The notes under the pieces were generated by a model. That model made no database searches. It was not told the origin of the DNA and saw only the letters and a program-made list of their open reading frames with translations. Positions 25,076-33,975 of a DNA stretch of 64,000 bases are shown here, piece by piece. Position 1 is the stretch's first letter. Every line of letters starts with the position of its first letter. The position numbers and the translations under genes are program-made. Origin of the DNA: Atopobium sp. oral taxon 810 str. F0209 (GTDB taxonomy: Bacteria > Actinomycetota > Coriobacteriia > Coriobacteriales > Atopobiaceae); assembly GCF_000466405.1 (NCBI RefSeq), contig NZ_KE952948.1, positions 26,763 through 90,762 on the forward strand, written 5' to 3'.

Positions 25076-26593
25076 TTAATGCTTACGGTAAAAGGCTGCA
25101 AGATCGGCATCCATTGCCTCAAGCGTGGGAACATCCACATAGGCCATATGACCACAGCCATAGCGATGGAATTCTACGCGTTGCTTGATTTCATCAGAGA
25201 GGAACTGTGCAGAGAGATCATGGACAACATTCCAATAGGTTGTCGCTGCATCGTAGCGACCACCAAGCACGCACATCTTGATAGTAGGATCGCGACGCAA
25301 AGCACAGGCGATATCAATGGCAACGTTGGGAGCACCGACTTTTTCACCCGTACCAGGAGCCTCGTGCTCCCAGTCCCATTTCATACCAACACGCTCATAG
25401 TTGTTGTCAAGATAGCGAGCAGGACTACGATAGCCCAAGCTATCACGTAGGAAGGTACGGAAGGCATTGTTCCAGACAGCATTAACCGCATCGTCAGCGG
25501 CATCCTCACCTGCAATCCAGTCAGGAGTTTGCTGATAGCTTGGCGCATCAGATACAAAACGCATATCGAGACGGCCACAAACTTTGCCCTCGTCTGCCAA
25601 GATATGCCTACGGAAATCCTCCAGCGATACACGTAGATGGCGAGAGGCGATGTAGTCAGCAGACAGACCAATAAGCTCGGACATCTGCTCGGCCACCTTG
25701 CGTTCGCGCTCCTTGCCTAGGCGGTCTCCAACAAGCAAAGCGGGGGCATAAACCTCGTCAGAAAAGCTCATTGCCTTGTCAAACCAGCTGTCTACATCAA
25801 TATCTTTGCCTGCACGGCCAAAGAACTGTGCTGTTGCAGCAAATGTTGGCAGCATGCCCAAGTAATACAGATCCTCGCCAGGTAGGGTCTGTACCCAATC
25901 CCAAATTGCAGACAGCATGGTCACACCAGTCAACTTGACGCCACGCTCGCCCAAAAGACGCATCAATACCGCATTGCGGACAGTGCCGTAGGACTCACCC
26001 AACAAATACAATGGACTTGCCCAGCGACCCTCACGCTCTAGCCAATCAGTAATAGCACGGCAAAAAGCATCAGCATCCCCATCAACACCAAAGAGCGACT
26101 TGGGTTCTGCATCTGCAGCAACTGGTGAAAAACCCGTACCCGGTGCGTCAAAAAAGACAAGGTCAGAATATTTCAACAGGGTATGAGGATTGTCAGTCAC
26201 AGGAGCAGATGAATATAGGTGGTCAGTACCTGAGGTCTCTACGCGCAGCGGACCAAAGCCACCAAAGTTGATAGGCACAGATGCACAACCAGGACCGCCG
26301 TTAAAAAGGAAGGTCACCGGACGCGTGGGATCAGATTTACCCTCAGCATCAACTGCAACATACGCAAGATGAAACATCTGAGCCGTCAGGCGACCCGTAT
26401 CATCACGCACGTCGGCGTGGCCTGCCGTGGCGATGTAATCGATAGTTTCCCCCTCACCCTTCCAGCTAAGGTGCTGGGATACAGCCTCAGGTACAGGCAC
26501 AGTTCCCGAACCCTGAGCCACCCAAAAGTCACTCTTTTTTGCGGGGGTTGCGGCAGGCGTAGCCACCAGCTTTCCCTCAGTTTCTTCTGCCAT
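25076..26593 (-). CDS. Serine carboxypeptidase S10 family protein
   Basis: 505 residues from ATG 26593 (MAEETEGKLVATPAAT), set by AAGGAGG nine bases upstream; the open frame runs 15 codons further. Alpha/beta hydrolase with oxyanion segment FLFNGGPGCAS, nucleophile in LLGESYGTVR, acid in GGRYDAATTYWN and base in GCGHMAYVD, all in family order. No signal peptide is visible, so it appears cytosolic, as for many bacterial S10 homologues. It removes C-terminal residues from peptides. Probably co-transcribed with the RlmKL gene 39 bases downstream. Confidence 0.9.
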   Translation of the reverse strand: MAEETEGKLVATPAATPAKKSDFWVAQGSGTVPVPEAVSQHLSWKGEGETIDYIATAGHADVRDDTGRLTAQMFHLAYVAVDAEGKSDPTRPVTFLFNGGPGCASVPINFGGFGPLRVETSGTDHLYSSAPVTDNPHTLLKYSDLVFFDAPGTGFSPVAADAEPKSLFGVDGDADAFCRAITDWLEREGRWASPLYLLGESYGTVRNAVLMRLLGERGVKLTGVTMLSAIWDWVQTLPGEDLYYLGMLPTFAATAQFFGRAGKDIDVDSWFDKAMSFSDEVYAPALLVGDRLGKERERKVAEQMSELIGLSADYIASRHLRVSLEDFRRHILADEGKVCGRLDMRFVSDAPSYQQTPDWIAGEDAADDAVNAVWNNAFRTFLRDSLGYRSPARYLDNNYERVGMKWDWEHEAPGTGEKVGAPNVAIDIACALRRDPTIKMCVLGGRYDAATTYWNVVHDLSAQFLSDEIKQRVEFHRYGCGHMAYVDVPTLEAMDADLAAFYRKH

Positions 26594-26708
26594 ATGAGCC
26601 TCCTTAAAATCGCGCCGAAGCGCATCTCTTGTCGACAAACACTATAGAGCAGACAAGCAAAACTCGACCTGCCATCCGCACTTCTTCTCTGCATCTACGG
26701 GTCTCAAC

Positions 26709-26736
26709 TTGCCCCGCCCCTACAAAAAGATAAAAT
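26709..26736 (+). promoter_or_regulatory. Candidate kup promoter
   Basis: TTGCCC (26709-26714) and TAAAAT (26731-26736) are 16 bases apart, giving a leader of about 90 bases before the kup start. I see no ydaO-type c-di-AMP riboswitch in the leader. Confidence 0.4.
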
Positions 26737-26832
26737 TATAGATTCAGTGTGCGCTAACACTCGCTTCACACATAGTTTAAATACAGCATGTTGCTTGATG
26801 TCTGCGCAGGTAGATACGTTGTTTGGAGCGTC

Positions 26833-29184
26833 ATGAGCATAGCTAATATGCCTGTTGAGGGACCTTCAAAGACCCCTTTGGGATCCGTCAAAGACTTTTC
26901 TCGCAAAAAAAGTCACACACATAAGGCGGCACGTGGAAATGCGGGCATTCCGTTTTCTATGGGTATGGTGTTAGTAACCTTAGGCGTTGTCTACGGCGAC
27001 ATCGGCACGAGTCCCATGTACACCATGAAGGCAATCATGGAGGGTAACGGCGGACTCAAAACCATGAGTAGTGATGTGGTTTTGGGTGCTTTGTCTCTAC
27101 TGATTTGGACCATCACCTTAATTACAACGGTGAAATACGTCCTTATTGCCATGAAAGCAGACAACCACAACGAGGGCGGTATTTTTGCTCTCTACAGTCT
27201 CGTGAGGCGCTGTAGCAAGTGGCTGCTCTTCCCTGCTATGGTAGGTGGAGCAGCACTGTTGGCAGATGGCATCCTCACTCCTGCCGTCACCGTAACCACA
27301 GCTATTGAGGGTCTGCGCACCATTGAGGCAGTCTACAACATCATTGGTGATAATCAACATATTGTTATTGGTATCACCATTACCATTCTCTGCGCACTTT
27401 TTATGATTCAACGCGCAGGTACCTCTACCATCGGCAAAGCCTTTGGTCCAGTCATGACTCTATGGTTTGGCTTTTTGGCAGCCATCGGTTTGATGAATAT
27501 CATTACTACAGGGAATTGGGGGGTGCTGCGCGCACTCAATCCTATGCGTGGTGTTATCTTCCTTTTCTCAGATATCAATGCAGCAGGTCTCATGGTGCTG
27601 GGTAATGTCTTCCTCTGCACCACTGGTGCTGAAGCACTGTATTCAGATATGGGCCATGTTGGTAAGTCAAACATCTATGCAAGCTGGCCTTTTGTAAAGC
27701 TCTGCTTGATTCTCAACTACCTAGGTCAGGGCGCCTTTATTTTGGCAAACAGAGGTAACACTGGTTTGTATGGCATTGAACAGCTCAATCCCTTCTTCGA
27801 GATGGTGCCCGAAAACCTCCGCGTATTTGCCGTCATTCTTTCAACCTTGGCTGCTATCATCGCTTCTCAGGCACTCATTACTGGCTCTTTCTCCATCGTT
27901 AGTGAGGCTATTCACCTCAACCTCATGCCCCACCTCAAGATCACCTATCCCTCCAATACTAAAGGCCAGCTCTACATTCCTTTGGTCAACACCATTATCT
28001 GGATTGGTTGCATCTTTGTTGTTTTGCTCTTTAGGACATCCAGTCATATGGAAGCCGCATACGGTCTAGCAATTACAGCAACTATGCTCATGACCACCGT
28101 TTTGCTTTTTGTCTACCTCCATACCATCCGCCACAAGCCACTTATTGCCTATGTGTTCCTTGCCTTCTTTATTGCACTTGAGGCTATGTTCTTCGTCTCT
28201 AGCCTGACAAAATTCCTACATGGCGGCTATTTCACGGTACTAATGGCGGCGGCAATTTTCTTTGTCATGTATGTATGGCGCCGCGGCACCGCTATCGAAC
28301 GTACGCAGACGGTCTATTTGCCAGTCAACAAGTACATCGACCAGCTCCGTGACCTTAGTCATGACGAAAGCTATCCTCTCACAGCAGACAATCTGGTGTT
28401 CCTTACTAACGATTCCAGCCCTGATAAGCTTGACCGAGACATTCTCTATTCAATTTTGGACAAGCAGCCCAAACGCGCCCGCGCGTACTACTTCCTTAAC
28501 GTGAAGGTTACTGACGAGCCCCGCACGCTTTCGTACTCAGTTAACAATTTTGGCACCGATTTTGTCTTTAAGGTACAGCTACGTCTGGGCTTCCGTGTTA
28601 ATCAGCGCGTTAACCAGTACCTTTATCAGATTGTCTCTGAGCTCGTGGAGTCTGGTCAGCTGGCTCCGCAACCACATCGCTACTCTATTTACCGTAATAC
28701 CAGCAGTATTGGTGACTTCCGTTTTTGCATGCTGCGCAAGGAGATTTCACCTGAATCCGAGATCTCAGGTGGCAACGCTGGCATCTTGACGGTAAAGTAC
28801 GCTATCCGCCGTTTCTGCGGCTCCCCCGCCCGTTGGTATGGTCTGGAAAACTCTTCCAATATCATCGAATACGTGCCACTGTTTGCCAAGGCAAAGCACA
28901 CACACAAGCTTACCCGCGAACCTTACAAGCGCACCACCAAGCGTGGCAATACCGCATCTTCTGCGCCAGTTGTTGCTATCCCTGAAGTCAAAGTTGAGGA
29001 AGAAGAAAGCGATGTCTTTAGCGACGAGCTACGCAAAGCTCGCGAGGAAGCAACGCAAGCCGCAGCTACCACCCTTATCGGTGGCGATACCGCAAGCTTC
29101 CAACCACTTGTAATTGACGAAGATACCGAAGATGATGCTCTGCTTGCCGATGGCGAACTAGGCCGCGAAGAAGACATCGACTAA
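26833..29184 (+). CDS. kup: Kup/KUP-family potassium uptake transporter
   Basis: 783 residues from ATG 26833 (MSIANMPVEG), favoured by GGAG just upstream over an unsupported ATG 45 bases earlier. Kup signature GVVYGDIGTSPMYT is intact, then KYVLIAMKADNHNEGGIFALY, and about twelve membrane helices to residue 480. A C-terminal cytosolic domain of about 300 residues ends in a strongly acidic tail (DEDTEDDALL). It imports K+ with protons. Followed by a large hairpin and the longest repeat cluster in the window. Confidence 0.96.
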   Translation: MSIANMPVEGPSKTPLGSVKDFSRKKSHTHKAARGNAGIPFSMGMVLVTLGVVYGDIGTSPMYTMKAIMEGNGGLKTMSSDVVLGALSLLIWTITLITTVKYVLIAMKADNHNEGGIFALYSLVRRCSKWLLFPAMVGGAALLADGILTPAVTVTTAIEGLRTIEAVYNIIGDNQHIVIGITITILCALFMIQRAGTSTIGKAFGPVMTLWFGFLAAIGLMNIITTGNWGVLRALNPMRGVIFLFSDINAAGLMVLGNVFLCTTGAEALYSDMGHVGKSNIYASWPFVKLCLILNYLGQGAFILANRGNTGLYGIEQLNPFFEMVPENLRVFAVILSTLAAIIASQALITGSFSIVSEAIHLNLMPHLKITYPSNTKGQLYIPLVNTIIWIGCIFVVLLFRTSSHMEAAYGLAITATMLMTTVLLFVYLHTIRHKPLIAYVFLAFFIALEAMFFVSSLTKFLHGGYFTVLMAAAIFFVMYVWRRGTAIERTQTVYLPVNKYIDQLRDLSHDESYPLTADNLVFLTNDSSPDKLDRDILYSILDKQPKRARAYYFLNVKVTDEPRTLSYSVNNFGTDFVFKVQLRLGFRVNQRVNQYLYQIVSELVESGQLAPQPHRYSIYRNTSSIGDFRFCMLRKEISPESEISGGNAGILTVKYAIRRFCGSPARWYGLENSSNIIEYVPLFAKAKHTHKLTREPYKRTTKRGNTASSAPVVAIPEVKVEEEESDVFSDELRKAREEATQAAATTLIGGDTASFQPLVIDEDTEDDALLADGELGREEDID

Positions 29185-29222
29185 ACGCACATATACATGC
29201 GTACGCTGCGTACGTGCCGTTT

Positions 29223-29270
29223 TGCCGCCTGCATATGTAAGGTAAGCCACCCTTTCATATGCAGACGGCA
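29223..29270. terminator. Large hairpin after kup
   Basis: TGCCGCCTGCATATG pairs with CATATGCAGACGGCA (14 of 15 pairs) around an 18-base loop, followed by TTCTTTCT. It is the probable kup terminator. Confidence 0.65.
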
Positions 29271-29350
29271 TTCTTTCTGCGCAGGAGGTTTGCTTCTTCT
29301 CGGCAAACATCAGTCCATCATACGGACAACGCAATCCTTATACCTATAGG

Positions 29351-29807
29351 CGGTTCAATAGCGTCGCGCGTTCCCGTAAACGGTTCAAAACCGTCCCCAA
29401 CCCCCCCACACAAACGGTTCAAAAGCGTCGCTCTGCTTCAATAAAAGCGCTGCTTACCTTTTTGCTGAGGGTGCCTCTTGAACCGTTTGCAGATAAAAGG
29501 ATGCTTCTTGAACCCGTTGTCTTCCATTTAATGCAGACGGTTCAAAACCGTACCAAACGGCCGAAGAATGCCCAGGTAAAAATTGGCGCAAGGGCACATA
29601 TTGAACCCGATGCGGATAAAAGGGTGCATTGTGAACCGCCTGCAGGGAAAGCGTGGTTGGAAAGGCACTTCTTGAACCCGTTGTCTTCTATTTAATGCAG
29701 ACGGTTCAAAAGCGTACCCAACCGCCGAAGAATGCCCAGGTAAAATTTGTCGCAAGGGCGCTTATTGAACCCGATGCACGCAAAAAGGCGCATATTGAAC
29801 CCGATAC
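29351..29807. repeat. GGTTCAA repeat cluster with about 30-bp phasing, direct and inverted copies
   Basis: Direct copies of CGGTTCAA(A/T)A(G/C)CGT start at 29351, 29381, 29415, 29538 and 29702. Inverted copies of TTGAACC(C)G start at 29479, 29509, 29601, 29631, 29672, 29765 and 29795. Many starts are 29-30 bases apart (29351/29381, 29479/29509/29538, 29601/29631, 29672/29702, 29765/29795). It shares CCGAAGAATG with the 11-kb array (29561, 29725). It fills most of the 686-base gap between convergent kup and gltA; no coding frame is convincing there. Confidence 0.82.
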
Positions 29808-29810
29808 GAA
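29504..29810. repeat. 164-bp tandem duplication inside the repeat cluster
   Basis: Copy one starts at 29504 and copy two at 29668, both with CTTCTTGAACCCGTTGTCTT. Landmarks keep the 164-base offset: CCGAAGAATGCCCAGGTAAA at 29561 and 29725, TTGAACCCGATGC at 29601 and 29765. The copies differ at scattered bases and copy two fades after about 29807. Confidence 0.85.
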
Positions 29811-29870
29811 GAAACTGCAACTAGGGCTATAGCAAAACCTGCGACGAAGACTACGAGACCTGCTGGAAGG

Positions 29871-31496
29871 TTAGCGCTCAGCAAGGGGCACATAGGCTTG
29901 GTTGGTCATATAGGAGTTATAAGCAGGACGAATAATACGAGCAGCACCATACATTTCTTCCATGCGATGTGACGCCCATCCAGCCAGGCGCGCAAGCGCA
30001 AAAATAGGCGTATAGAGCTCTTCAGGTACACCAAGCATCGAATAGACGAAGCCCGAATACAGGTCAATGTTGGCACAGATCGCCTTGTCTGTACCACGAA
30101 CTTCTTTCATGAGTTCAGGCCCAATGCGTTCGATGGATTCGATGAGACCCAGTCGTCCATCATCACCCTTTTTGTGAGCAAGTTTTTCAGCATAGGCACG
30201 CACAACCTCAGCGCGAGGATCGGTCTTGGAATAAACCGCATGTCCCAAGCCATAAATCAAGCCGCTGCCATCAAAGACCTCACCTTTGAGAATGCGTGTA
30301 AGATAGCTTGCTAACTCGTCCTCGTCATCCCAATGATTCACGTTTTGAGCAATGTCATCAATCATGCGCGACACCTGCGCATTTGCACCGCCATGTTTGG
30401 GACCTTTAAGCGAACCGAGTGCGCCAGCATAGGCAGAATAGGCATCTGTTGCCGAAGATGACAATACACGGCAAGTAAAGGTTGAGTTGTTACCGCCACC
30501 ATGTTCGGCGTGTAGCATAAGCATAACGTCGAGCATACGTGCTTCATCAACACTAAAGCCCTCATCGCCACGAAGAATATCAAGGACCGTTTCAGCCATG
30601 GAGTAATCTTCACGTGCAGGCGGCACCAATAGCTGGCGATTTTCCTCGGATGCACGATATGCCTCGGAGGCAACCGCCGCCACACGCGGCCAGCGACCAA
30701 GCAATGACACTGCCACGTCAATCTCGTGTTCGGGCGAGGTATCATCAGGTATTGGGTCAAAGGCATACAGCATGAGCGTTGCACGCTGTAGCACGTTCAT
30801 AATGGAATGGCTGTAAGTCGCTCGTGGAAAGCTACGTAAAAAACCATCTGGCAGCTGGCGTCTCATACCGATGCGAGCCTTGAAATCAGCTAACTCATCG
30901 GCGGAGGGCAGAGCGCCAGAAAGCAACAGGTATGCAATCTCTTCATAGCCAAAACGATCTTCATCAGTTGCGCCATGTACTAAATCAGCGATATCGTAGC
31001 CGCGCAGGGTCAGACGTCCTTCATCAGGCACCACCCAGCCATCAACTTTGTTGTATCCATGTACATTAGAAATTGTGGTCAAGCCCACCAAAACGCCTGA
31101 ACCATCAGAATTGCGCAAGCCACGTTTGACATCGTAGCGCTGATAAAGCTTTGCAGGCACCTTATCGACTTTATCCATGCCATGATAAAGCTGATCGGCA
31201 ACACCTGTGGTACCCATCACTTCAGATGGCATAGGGTACGGGTCGCGCATATGCTCAAATGCTGAGGTGCCCGTCTCAGTCAGACGACGCCGTACCGACT
31301 CACCCAAAGGTGTATCAAGACCACCACCTGCCTCAATGCGCTTTACACGCTTTAAGCGACGAGTAATTTCGCGCATATCTTGGTCAGCACGCTCATCAGC
31401 AGGCATGCTGTGAGCGCTCTGCTTGTCATGAATTTTATTGATAGCTGTGTCGTTCTTTTTTTTGTTGTTCTTTTTTTCTGCTTCATTTGCGGCCAT
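29871..31496 (-). CDS. gltA: Citrate synthase (citrate/2-methylcitrate synthase family)
   Basis: 541 residues, about 100 longer than a usual enzyme because of a basic, Lys/Asn-rich N-terminal extension (NNKKKND). Core landmarks: GLTTISNVHGY, RLTLRGYDIADL, catalytic-histidine segments MLHAEHGGGNNSTFTCR and GLGHAVYSKTDPRA, and IDLYSGFVYSMLGV with the aspartate. It condenses acetyl-CoA (or propionyl-CoA) with oxaloacetate, a step toward glutamate in a fermentative organism. The ribosome site is GAGAGGACC. It follows the ACT-domain gene by 14 bases, an operon. The extension is coded by runs of A that could slip. Confidence 0.92.
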   Translation of the reverse strand: MAANEAEKKNNKKKNDTAINKIHDKQSAHSMPADERADQDMREITRRLKRVKRIEAGGGLDTPLGESVRRRLTETGTSAFEHMRDPYPMPSEVMGTTGVADQLYHGMDKVDKVPAKLYQRYDVKRGLRNSDGSGVLVGLTTISNVHGYNKVDGWVVPDEGRLTLRGYDIADLVHGATDEDRFGYEEIAYLLLSGALPSADELADFKARIGMRRQLPDGFLRSFPRATYSHSIMNVLQRATLMLYAFDPIPDDTSPEHEIDVAVSLLGRWPRVAAVASEAYRASEENRQLLVPPAREDYSMAETVLDILRGDEGFSVDEARMLDVMLMLHAEHGGGNNSTFTCRVLSSSATDAYSAYAGALGSLKGPKHGGANAQVSRMIDDIAQNVNHWDDEDELASYLTRILKGEVFDGSGLIYGLGHAVYSKTDPRAEVVRAYAEKLAHKKGDDGRLGLIESIERIGPELMKEVRGTDKAICANIDLYSGFVYSMLGVPEELYTPIFALARLAGWASHRMEEMYGAARIIRPAYNSYMTNQAYVPLAER

Positions 31497-31510
31497 ACTG
31501 GTCCTCTCGC

Positions 31511-31807
31511 CTACAGCCGATACATATAACGAAAGACATCCTCACGCTGCAGCATTATCTGCACACCGAGCTGCTCTTGGAGCTCGGCTAGGCGAGATTG
31601 GAGATCGGCAAAGTCACTCTCTCCTGCACTTAAATCCACCAACATGGTCATTGTAAAAATGCCCTGAAGAATGGTCTGGGAGATATCCAAGATATTGGCA
31701 TCTGCTTGCGCCAAAACTGCAGAAACTGCCGCAACAATGCCAGGACGGTCTGAGCCCAAAACGCTCACCACCGCACGGTTTGTCTGTTCACCCATCTGTG
31801 AAGCCAT
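31511..31807 (-). CDS. ACT-domain protein, UPF0237 family
   Basis: 98 residues with two ACT-like halves: AVVSVLGSDRPGIVAAVSAVLAQ-type opening, then DISQTILQGIFTMTMLVDL. UPF0237 proteins are small GcvR-like ACT modules that probably bind an amino acid; many genomes pair them with a DUF711 (PFL-like) gene, which is absent here. Start supported by GGAGGATGGGCT. First gene of an operon with gltA, so a regulatory role in carbon-nitrogen metabolism is plausible but unproven. Confidence 0.88.
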   Translation of the reverse strand: MASQMGEQTNRAVVSVLGSDRPGIVAAVSAVLAQADANILDISQTILQGIFTMTMLVDLSAGESDFADLQSRLAELQEQLGVQIMLQREDVFRYMYRL

Positions 31808-32000
31808 AGCCCATCCTCCTCAAGTGTGCTGCGATATCGCACGCTCTGTGTATATCACGTTCAAGCTATGCTATTTTAGCGGCTCCCACGTTCTGCTCAT
31901 ATATGGCTACCTATACTGTTTTTGAAGCGAAACTCTTTTTGCTTTTAACTGGCACAAGCTGCACGTTTATAACATGCATTACAAGTGAAGGGGAGTCTAT

Positions 32001-32018
32001 ATGAACGATTTTGAGTGA
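32001..32018 (+). other. Five-codon leader ending in TGA, the lost N-terminus of the alcohol dehydrogenase
   Basis: ATG 32001 has the ribosome site (AAGGGGAG, 31987-31994) and reads Met-Asn-Asp-Phe-Glu then TGA (32016-32018). The next codon is ATG 32019, in the same frame, which begins MSPTKFIFG. Family members usually run MxxFxxxxPTKxxFG without a break, so the TGA sits where an aromatic residue is expected; TGG to TGA is the simplest change. ATG 32019 has no ribosome site of its own, so expression would need reinitiation or readthrough. Confidence 0.7.
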
Positions 32019-33191
32019 ATGTCACCTACAAAGTTTATCTTTGGACACAATGCTGAGAAAAAAGTGGGTGCATGGGCGGCTGACGAAGGGTACAAAAAGG
32101 CTCTTGTGCTGTATGGCAAAGGTCATGTTGTACGTTCTGGTTTGCTAGATACCGTATTAACCTCACTTGACAAAGCAAGTATTGCTCATGTCGAGCTGGG
32201 CGGCGTGCGTCCCAACCCTGAAGTTAATCTCGTGCGCCAAGCGGTTGAGCTTGCACGTAGTAAGCAGGTCGACTTTGTGCTCGCCGTAGGTGGAGGCTCC
32301 GTGATTGACACTGCCAAAGCTTGCGCCATAACTGTCCCCAATGATTGGGACGTATGGGAATATTTTGCTCATGGCAATCCTTTACCCAAAGTTAAGGCAT
32401 TAGCTGTGGCAAATGTACTAACCATTCCCGCTGCGGGCTCTGAGGCCTCAAACTCCTGTGTCATTTCTAATGATGAGCTGGGCATCAAAAAAGGAATCAA
32501 CAGCGATATTATCCGCTGCAAAGCAGCCTTTATGAACCCTGAGCTCACGCTAAGCCTGCCTGCTTATCAAACTTTTGCAGGTGTCACCGATCTGATGATT
32601 CATATCATTGAGCGTGCATTTTCTGCCTCTGGTGACGTACCTGTAACTGATGGTATCGCTTTTTCCCTGCTGCGTACCATCCGTTCGGCAGCTCTTGTGG
32701 TGCTACGCGATCCTAACAATTACGACGCGCGCGCCAGCCTGATGTGGGCATCAACATTGGCTCATAATGGTCTGTGCGGTAATGGCCGCGCTGAGGATTG
32801 GTCATCTCATGGCATGGAGCACGTCTTGTCCGCTGTAAAGACCGAAGTTACCCATGGTGCCGGCCTTGCCGTTATTGTTCCTGCTTGGCTACGTCATTGT
32901 TGCAAGCAAAACCCTACACGCATAGCACGTTTAGGTGCAGAGGTCTTTGGTGTTGCTCAGACTGGCTCCCTCGAAACCGATGCTCTAGCCGCAATTGATG
33001 CTCTACAGGATTTTTTCTGCACGATTGGCATGCCTCGCTATCTTGATGAGTTTGGCTTTGTTCCTGCAGATGTAGATCAGCTGGTAGAAGGTCTACGCGC
33101 TACTAAAGGCGATCATTTGGGTTCGTTCAAACGAATGAATATGGATGATGTACGCGCTATTTATAGTTCTGCTTTTGCAACTCAAGACTAG
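32019..33191 (+). CDS. Iron-containing alcohol dehydrogenase (butanol dehydrogenase-like), 5' end interrupted
   Basis: 390 residues from the first usable ATG after an in-frame TGA. Group III NAD(P)H-dependent dehydrogenase: nucleotide-binding FVLAVGGGSVIDTAKA, metal site in GVTDLMIHIIERAF, WSSHGMEHVLSAV and THGAGLAVIVPAW. It reduces aldehydes to alcohols in fermentation. All catalytic parts remain and only about six N-terminal residues are split off, so a reinitiated product could still work. It may alternatively be an early pseudogene or carry a sequencing error. A strong terminator follows. Confidence 0.88.
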   Translation: MSPTKFIFGHNAEKKVGAWAADEGYKKALVLYGKGHVVRSGLLDTVLTSLDKASIAHVELGGVRPNPEVNLVRQAVELARSKQVDFVLAVGGGSVIDTAKACAITVPNDWDVWEYFAHGNPLPKVKALAVANVLTIPAAGSEASNSCVISNDELGIKKGINSDIIRCKAAFMNPELTLSLPAYQTFAGVTDLMIHIIERAFSASGDVPVTDGIAFSLLRTIRSAALVVLRDPNNYDARASLMWASTLAHNGLCGNGRAEDWSSHGMEHVLSAVKTEVTHGAGLAVIVPAWLRHCCKQNPTRIARLGAEVFGVAQTGSLETDALAAIDALQDFFCTIGMPRYLDEFGFVPADVDQLVEGLRATKGDHLGSFKRMNMDDVRAIYSSAFATQD

Positions 33192-33227
33192 CAGACCTGT
33201 CGCCGTCAACCACACATTCAGCTAAGC

Positions 33228-33264
33228 AAATAGCCGCGAGCCCTCAGCAGAGTCGCGGCTATTT
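33228..33264. terminator. Bidirectional terminator between adh and carD
   Basis: AAATAGCCGCGA pairs with TCGCGGCTATTT, a perfect 12-pair stem with a 13-base loop and T/A tracts. It separates convergent genes ending at 33191 and 33355. Confidence 0.9.
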
Positions 33265-33354
33265 TTATAAAAAGCTGTCTGGCGCAAAGACACTAGCGGT
33301 CCCACCAGCTTTTTAACTCGCGTCATCTATGAAGTAACGCAGAGTCTTCAGCTG

Positions 33355-33855
33355 CTAGTTGTCTTCTGGATTTTCTCCTTCGGAAGCCACAAAGAGCATG
33401 GTAACATCCTCTGGCGTCTTGTCCAAAGCAACCGAAAGCTCGGTAAGCGAACGCTTGCGCGCTTTTTTGAGAATGCGCTCATAGGCTACGGGCGGTTTTT
33501 TGCCAGCTGCTTTGAGATCCTCAATACGCTGACGGAAAGTTTTGACAATACGCACGGAATCGCGGCAATCCCCATAGCGAATCTCATCGGTAAAGTACTG
33601 TTCTTCAAGGGCATTACTGCGCTCTTTATGGGACTCAGGCGCCATCGTAGGATAATCATCGATAATCTCGGCAGCCTCATCATGGCTCAAGATAGGCCGC
33701 AAAGTATCTTCGCGCGCAATTGGAAAACTAATACGCATAGGATTTCGCTGACCAACAGGAGTCAGCATATAAGAGCTCATTGGCTCATCGACAATCCCTT
33801 TGATCTGGCAGACACCTTGACCAGGATGAACGATGAACTCTCCAACCTCAAACAT
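33355..33855 (-). CDS. carD: CarD-family RNA polymerase-binding transcription regulator
   Basis: 166 residues. The N-terminal Tudor-like RNAP-interaction domain begins FEVGEFIVHPGQGVCQIKGI; the C-terminal helical DNA-binding region has RSNALEEQYFTDEI and ARKRSLTELSVAL. CarD stabilises open complexes at rRNA and other promoters in actinobacteria. Single gene with its own promoter region upstream and a shared terminator downstream of the convergent adh. Confidence 0.95.
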   Translation of the reverse strand: MFEVGEFIVHPGQGVCQIKGIVDEPMSSYMLTPVGQRNPMRISFPIAREDTLRPILSHDEAAEIIDDYPTMAPESHKERSNALEEQYFTDEIRYGDCRDSVRIVKTFRQRIEDLKAAGKKPPVAYERILKKARKRSLTELSVALDKTPEDVTMLFVASEGENPEDN

Positions 33856-33975
33856 GTATAAACCCCCACCTCAACTGCCAATACTGTTATCAATACTAGC
33901 ACGCCAAGGCAGAAAAATAATATTTTTTGAGTTTTGCTCTTACAAAAAGCATCAATTTACGCTATTTTATTACGT

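Noticed and set aside
26594..26832. c-di-AMP (ydaO) riboswitch before kup
   Set aside because: No matching conserved segments or multi-helix layout could be seen in this leader.
32016..32018. Selenocysteine or genome-wide TGA-to-Trp recoding
   Set aside because: Many genes in the window end naturally at TGA, no selenocysteine-type family is involved, and the position is structural and N-terminal.
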